Below, piece by piece: positions 59,521-64,000 of a stretch of DNA of 64,000 bases. The stretch's first letter is position 1, and each line of letters starts with the position of its first letter. A program made the position numbers and the translations under genes. This DNA is from Trichuris trichiura (lineage: Eukaryota; Nematoda; Enoplea; Trichinellida; Trichuridae): assembly GCA_037903355.1 (NCBI GenBank), contig JBAJFE010000025.1, positions 868,001 through 932,000 on the forward strand. Reading direction: 5' to 3'. A model generated the notes under the pieces. The model saw nothing but the letters and a program-made list of their open reading frames with translations, had not been told where the DNA came from and did not search any database.

Positions 59521-59540
59521 CTAATTGAAAAGCCTTGCAT

Positions 59541-60319
59541 CTAACGCCTGTGCTCGGTGCTGTTAGTCATTCCATATAAGGCGGTTTTCAAAGGGTATGC
59601 TGCAGAATCGCTAACGTAATTGAGATAGTGCCTTTTTGTGCGATCAAAAATGCATAGCACTGTGCTCGCGTCACCTTCATCGTTAACGTTCTGGAAAAAG
59701 ACTTTATTTTTTCGACTATTTAACAATTTGAATTTGAAAATCATATAGTACCTCAGCGCTACAGCAGGATTCAAATAACCAAAACTGGTTAGCGAAAAAA
59801 ACGCATTATCCCATATCCGCTTGTCGATCACTGCTTGCAAACTTGCAGCGGTTGGAAAAATGCGTAAAATAAGAATCTGCAAGTCAGCTGAACCATGGTT
59901 TCATGCAAGGAATTTTTTTTGTCTTCAACGTCAGATCTGCTGCTCCTGTCAGCGACTGCGTAGCTTTTAACTTCGAAGCTGCGGAAAAATTCTGTTTGAA
60001 GGCGAAAAGAGTTTCCATTTCCAAACCTACCTTCCTGTAGCGCACACTTCCGTCACAGGCAGACTTCAAGCGAAAAGACTTATAGAAAATGTTAGCCGTT
60101 TTTTGGTTTTGCAAGAAAAGATTAAATTCCACTATTTCTCGATGGCGGAAAAGCTCCGTCCCTGCTTAAGTTGCCTGAATCGTGACGCGCCGTACAAAAC
60201 GGCTTCACATTGAACTGCGCGGGTTCGCGTACTGTTAGGCAAATTTCTACGAGTCGCGCAGATTTAACGATTAGCTGAGAAAAGAAGATAAGGGCGCAAT
60301 ATATAGAAAGATAAGACAA
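59541..60319 (-). CDS. Hypothetical multi-exon gene, secreted-like N-terminus
   Basis: Three overlapping minus-strand frames follow each other with splice-like switches. 60319 starts with a signal-peptide-like MSYLSIYCALIFFSQLIVKS. Next is GTELFRHREIVEFNLFLQNQ to about 60031, ending in a GTAGGT donor. After a cttcaaacag acceptor the frame continues at about 59990. A final stretch follows a tctttttccag acceptor (59693) and ends TNSTEHRR with TAG at 59541. Phases do not all close cleanly in my reading, so exon limits are uncertain. I recognise no domain. It lies between ROCK and PLAA on their strand. Confidence 0.3.
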
Positions 60320-60751
60320 GGAGTCAGCGGCAAACGATGCTCAGGTTCTAGGGTATACTATCTCACAGAGGTACCCAGTTTCAAAAATTGACCTTCAAGT
60401 TGAAGCTGAAGCATTTCTGAAAAAAAGAAGACTCATTATAGGGCACCCAACTTTTGTAAAGGCATTAGCGAGAAGTTCTTATCTTTGCGAATGAGGCGAA
60501 CGTCTTTGTCGCATAATATGTAAGACTACAAAATGCTGACAGTTTTAATAAACCACTCGAAGCCTCAGTCCCAACATACTTTGCTTTGCAACAAATGAAA
60601 GCAGTGGCATATAGCATTTTAAAAGAAAAGTGTACAGTGACATGAAAATTCGTCTGTACGGCACAACTACGACAGCTTAAAATTTGCAGTGAGCTGAAAG
60701 TGGGAGAAGAAACGCGCAGAAGAAAAACGTAACAGCCTTTTCTCGCTCCAA

Positions 60752-63181
60752 TCAATCTACCGCCTTCAACATCGTCTCCATTTTGCCAATCAAATCTTTT
60801 TTATCAAATTCGTTCGAACTAGCATCTTTCAACTTGGACAGAACATACTCCAAATTCATAGTTTTGGCATACTTAACTACATCGTAATCACCCCACATTA
60901 ACGTTATGAGCGCTTGCGATATGCGAAGTAGAATGGCGGCGTCGAAGTTGACATCGCCGGCTTCAAATATTCCCGTCAACTTTTCCACTAAAACACCCAA
61001 CAGACGAACCTTTCTATCCGTAGCTTCAAGATGATTAACCTGACTTGCGTACAAGTAAGTAACGTTCGCTATGGCAGACGAAGCGGCCACTTGGGCAGAC
61101 GTCTTCGTCGCCTTTAACGCCTCGCAAACATTGGCCCAAAATTTCTCGTCGCACAAATACATAACATCTCTACCGGATTGATGGACAAACGAATTGGACA
61201 AAGCGCGCAGTACCACCACCAACAGCATATCGGAATGTCCTTGCCGCTTTCCGTTGGTTTGCATAAAGCTGCACAGCTGATTCAGGAATTCCATTCCCGG
61301 ATGATTGGAAAAGAAATAGTCATTGCCCTTTTCGGTCAACAGCACCAAACGCAAACAATCAACTACAGGAAGCAAAAATTCCTCCGGCCAGTACAAGCAT
61401 CGCCGCAAAGAGTCAAGCGCCTCGTCCGTTATGACGTCATCGGTATTGCGAGCGAAATTTTCCAAAATGACTAAATGCGCAGGTTCAATAGCCAATTTCG
61501 AATCAACCGCTACATTGAACACTTTCAACTTTGCCGTCAACCCTTCAGCGTTGACACTGTTAAAGGTATAATACTCTCTGGTAGGCATTCCGCAGCCAAA
61601 AGGCTTGAACGGATCGAACATGGGCACTTTGAAATCGCTGCTATAGGACGGGATGTATCTGGCGCTACCGGTAAATGGATCGCTGACGTCACTTTTGGAC
61701 TTATTGCTGTCGTCACATGAGCCAGCAGCAATGTGTCGCGATGAACCGACGAACGGGTCGATTGAAGTGGTAGCAAAGCTATTCTGGTTGGCAACGCGGG
61801 CCGAACTTTCTACAACAAAATCTGCCACTTTCTCCAAATAGGTTGGAGGCAACTTGTGCTTCGTTATGAACTGTTGAGCGCATGTCCACGGATCGTCGCC
61901 AAAATTGTACGGCAATTTCAAGTGAGGCTGATCGTCCGCCACGTCGATTTCAAAAACGCAATCGTACTCTTTCCCTTCGTACACAGTTTTTGTCGTCTTC
62001 TTCAATGCAATGGACTTTTCAATTGCCGGACCAACGCAATTCCATCGTCTCTCCTCGGACGACCAAGAGAAAGCTTGAAGTCTACGTCGGCTATCTCGCA
62101 AAAGCATTGTTTGACCGTCACGACTGCCCGGCCGATTCAAAATGTCTACGGTAGGCAAATCGGAATAAGTGGAATTTCCGGTTCGATCATTTGCCTGCAT
62201 GGAAAGCTCAAAGGCGGCCAACACTTGTTCGTAAGCGGATATTTTTTCGGGAATCGCTTTCCGCTCATCGCAGCTTGAAAATATTCTAATCGTTGCATCG
62301 CTGCACGCGCACGCTATGTCGCCATTCGACATTATAACAACACCCCAAACCGTTTGGCAGGGAAGCCGAAAAGTTTGCAAGCACTTATTTGTCTCTTTTT
62401 CCCATACTCGGACTGTATGGTCTTCGCTTCCGCTTGCAAAGTATGGCAGCGTTTCTCTTGACGATATTGAAAAGATGAAATGTTCATGACCGGTATAGGT
62501 TCTTAAACTGCTGGCATTGTCTGCCTGCCACATTCGGATAGTGCCGTCATTGGAACATGAGTAAAACTGCTGGCTTGACGTTACGTACAAACCGCGTACG
62601 CAGTCTGTATGGCCATGATAGGAACGTAAAGGGCAACAGTCATCTCCCCATAAAAATATCAACTTGTCCGCCGAAGCGGAAAGCAATCTTAACTTGCCTT
62701 CAAATTTCAGAAAAGCTACTGCCCAAACGGTACCTGAATGACCGATGTATTCTGCCCATTCATCGTTGGGACGCCATACGCGTGCGGTGCAGTCCCACGA
62801 GCCACTAGCTAATTCGCCTGTCTCTTCACTGACGGCGAGACAACATACTCTGTTGTCGTGACCTTGCAACATCTTCAGCAACTGGAAAGTTTCGCCATCG
62901 TAAAGTCGGATTTTTCGATCTGCGCAAGCGGCTACAATGGCACCGTTGGGATACTGGTCGCAAGATGGCATTTCGCAAATCGCTGCCACGGTTTCGCTGC
63001 CACTTTTAATGCGGTAATGTTCGGCAAAAGCCATCGTGCCGGAAACCGGCTGCTCCTTCCACACGCACACCGTACCGTCTTGAGATCCGCTAACCAAGCA
63101 CAGCGAATCTTTGGACGTAAACTGAGCAATGCAACGCACGTCGCTCTCGTGCCCAACAAGATGCTGACGGATTTCGAACAT
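60752..63181 (-). CDS. PLAA: PLAA / Ufd3-Doa1 ubiquitin-binding protein (WD40-PFU-PUL), intronless
   Basis: Cofactor of the p97/VCP (CDC48) segregase; binds ubiquitin and p97 and works in ubiquitin homeostasis, endolysosomal sorting and ribosome-associated degradation. A single 809-codon exon from ATG 63179-63181. An upstream in-frame GTG (63188) precedes an acceptor-like site and is not the start. WD40 propeller at residues about 5-310 (repeats such as LVSGSQDGTVCVWK, LASGSWDCTARVW, FYSCSNDGTIRMW, FASGSEDHTVRVWE). PFU domain about 365-465 (KTVYEGKEYDCVFEID, NFGDDPWTCAQQFI). PUL domain about 550-805, armadillo-like. Length agrees with human PLAA (795). It is unusual that this is the only recognised gene in the window with no introns, which could mean retroposition, although the start-proximal acceptor argues for an ordinary gene. 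Confidence 0.95.
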   Translation of the reverse strand: MFEIRQHLVGHESDVRCIAQFTSKDSLCLVSGSQDGTVCVWKEQPVSGTMAFAEHYRIKSGSETVAAICEMPSCDQYPNGAIVAACADRKIRLYDGETFQLLKMLQGHDNRVCCLAVSEETGELASGSWDCTARVWRPNDEWAEYIGHSGTVWAVAFLKFEGKLRLLSASADKLIFLWGDDCCPLRSYHGHTDCVRGLYVTSSQQFYSCSNDGTIRMWQADNASSLRTYTGHEHFIFSISSRETLPYFASGSEDHTVRVWEKETNKCLQTFRLPCQTVWGVVIMSNGDIACACSDATIRIFSSCDERKAIPEKISAYEQVLAAFELSMQANDRTGNSTYSDLPTVDILNRPGSRDGQTMLLRDSRRRLQAFSWSSEERRWNCVGPAIEKSIALKKTTKTVYEGKEYDCVFEIDVADDQPHLKLPYNFGDDPWTCAQQFITKHKLPPTYLEKVADFVVESSARVANQNSFATTSIDPFVGSSRHIAAGSCDDSNKSKSDVSDPFTGSARYIPSYSSDFKVPMFDPFKPFGCGMPTREYYTFNSVNAEGLTAKLKVFNVAVDSKLAIEPAHLVILENFARNTDDVITDEALDSLRRCLYWPEEFLLPVVDCLRLVLLTEKGNDYFFSNHPGMEFLNQLCSFMQTNGKRQGHSDMLLVVVLRALSNSFVHQSGRDVMYLCDEKFWANVCEALKATKTSAQVAASSAIANVTYLYASQVNHLEATDRKVRLLGVLVEKLTGIFEAGDVNFDAAILLRISQALITLMWGDYDVVKYAKTMNLEYVLSKLKDASSNEFDKKDLIGKMETMLKAVD

Positions 63182-63205
63182 TTTATCCACTGAAACAACA
63201 GTTTG
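63179..63205 (-). promoter_or_regulatory. Acceptor-like site just upstream of the PLAA start
   Basis: On the minus strand, ctgttgtttcag ends at 63190, followed by tggataaa and the ATG. A perfect nematode-style 3' splice site 8 nt before the start codon of an intronless gene suggests trans-splicing or a 5' UTR intron. Confidence 0.5.
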
Positions 63206-64000
63206 TTAAGCCAAGCGAACACCAAAGGCCGTACTACAAAACGCACATCGACACAACAGCTGAAATGAACTTTAAAATGTGTTTTAATCAAATAGTGTTT
63301 TGACGCTAACACGTTTTGACGTCTGGTTAAAAAAGCTGCTGATACTCGTATCGATAAGCTTAGCTTTAAGGGTACTTTGTTGGTGTCTCGCGTCGAGCGT
63401 GATAAGGCAACATTCCCACGAAGCAACAAACAACCATACCGTACCCCTAAGAAATGAAGAGTACCTGAAAATCACGATTAGCAACATCATCAAACGCGCA
63501 GACCCGAAAACAGTAAGTGCAAAACCTGCGCAGCACAGAACTAAGAAATAGGAGAGCAGATAGAATAAAAGTAATGAAGCCAGGCGCCTCATTTCGTGCT
63601 TCAACCGACGCGGTAGACAAACACGAAACTACGGCGCAAACGAGCGCGCAGTCGTCGCAACGTCGGCTTGCAAGACGACAAATCAAATATTTGGGACCCA
63701 ACTGGACAAAATAAGTACAAAGAAATCGACCGAAACCCCAACAACTTTTTGAACAGACGGTCGGCTGAGGAGGAAAAGGCGCTAAAGCAGAGGGATAAGG
63801 GCCAGCGAACAAATGAAGGGAAAGTTAACTGCAGCTCGCTGGGATAGATCGAAAAAGACGTAGTGGAGCTTAGGAACCTATTAGCCCAACGCGCGACGAC
63901 CGAAAGGTGGAAAAGTGTTTTACGCTGCTGGACAAAATGCGTTCGCCCATCAAGAGGTAATAGGCGGAGAAAAAGGGAATAAAACTTACTATCGACGATC
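63206..64000. other. Right edge, no gene established
   Basis: Plus-strand frame 63574-63714 and a later stretch near 63850-63960 (EKDVVELRNLLAQRATTERW, charged and helical) look mildly coding, but no start, splice pattern or family could be fixed before the window ends. Confidence 0.25.

Noticed and set aside
61178..62278. Several plus-strand frames of 80-140 codons opposite PLAA
   Set aside because: They are antisense shadows of a clear 809-codon WD40-PFU-PUL coding exon.

Overview
The window looks like an animal nuclear genome, most likely a nematode (inference). Genes are broken into many short exons by mostly 45-65 nt introns with TTTCAG/TTTTAG-type acceptors, and several genes carry an acceptor-like site only 8-18 nt upstream of the ATG, as expected for spliced-leader trans-splicing. 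All gene families recognised are animal/eukaryotic: a large cadherin, VPS51, THOC6, an ORP11-like oxysterol-binding protein, a MIC26/27 MICOS subunit, bifunctional UMP synthase, Rho kinase (ROCK) and PLAA/Ufd3.

Layout. 1-2979 (-): nine 3'-ward exons of a cadherin, open at the left edge. 3000-4711: nothing recognised. 4712-35460: a repeat-rich region made of a large tandem duplication. Block A (4712-13045) and block B (14034-26160) both carry VPS51 and THOC6 (-) followed by the same non-coding DNA. Block B has a full-length THOC6 (nine exons, 340 codons) and a good VPS51 that lacks its C-terminal part; block A has damaged copies of both. Block C (30770-35460) repeats the right half of block B. 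Between B and C sits a Penelope-like retroelement (reverse transcriptase plus GIY-YIG endonuclease) with an inverted copy of its own 3' end in front and a hAT-type element nested inside it. 35409-37668 (-) is a decayed Tigger/pogo-like DNA transposon. MITEs and foldback repeats are scattered through the region.

39271-45156 (+) is a compact gene cluster: ORP11-like (670 codons), MIC26/27-like (194 codons) and UMPS (476 codons), each spliced model in frame from ATG to stop. A possible two-exon small membrane protein follows. 46140-57444 (-) is a complete ROCK gene of about 29-30 exons and about 1370 codons: kinase, coiled coil, PH interrupted by C1, and C-terminal tail. Its larger introns hold a foldback repeat cluster and unassigned coding-like stretches. 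57445-60750 is intergenic, with a weak multi-exon hypothetical gene. 60752-63181 (-) is an intronless PLAA (WD40-PFU-PUL).

The recognised genes are ordinary housekeeping or signalling genes. I found no convincing unknown multi-gene system. The points most worth a second look are the tandem duplication with locally scrambled sequence (assembly artefact or real decay), the nested retroelement structure, the trans-splice-like acceptors, and the coding-like tracts inside ROCK introns. Exon boundaries were inferred by eye from splice sites, reading phase and recalled family sequence; nothing was computed by alignment.
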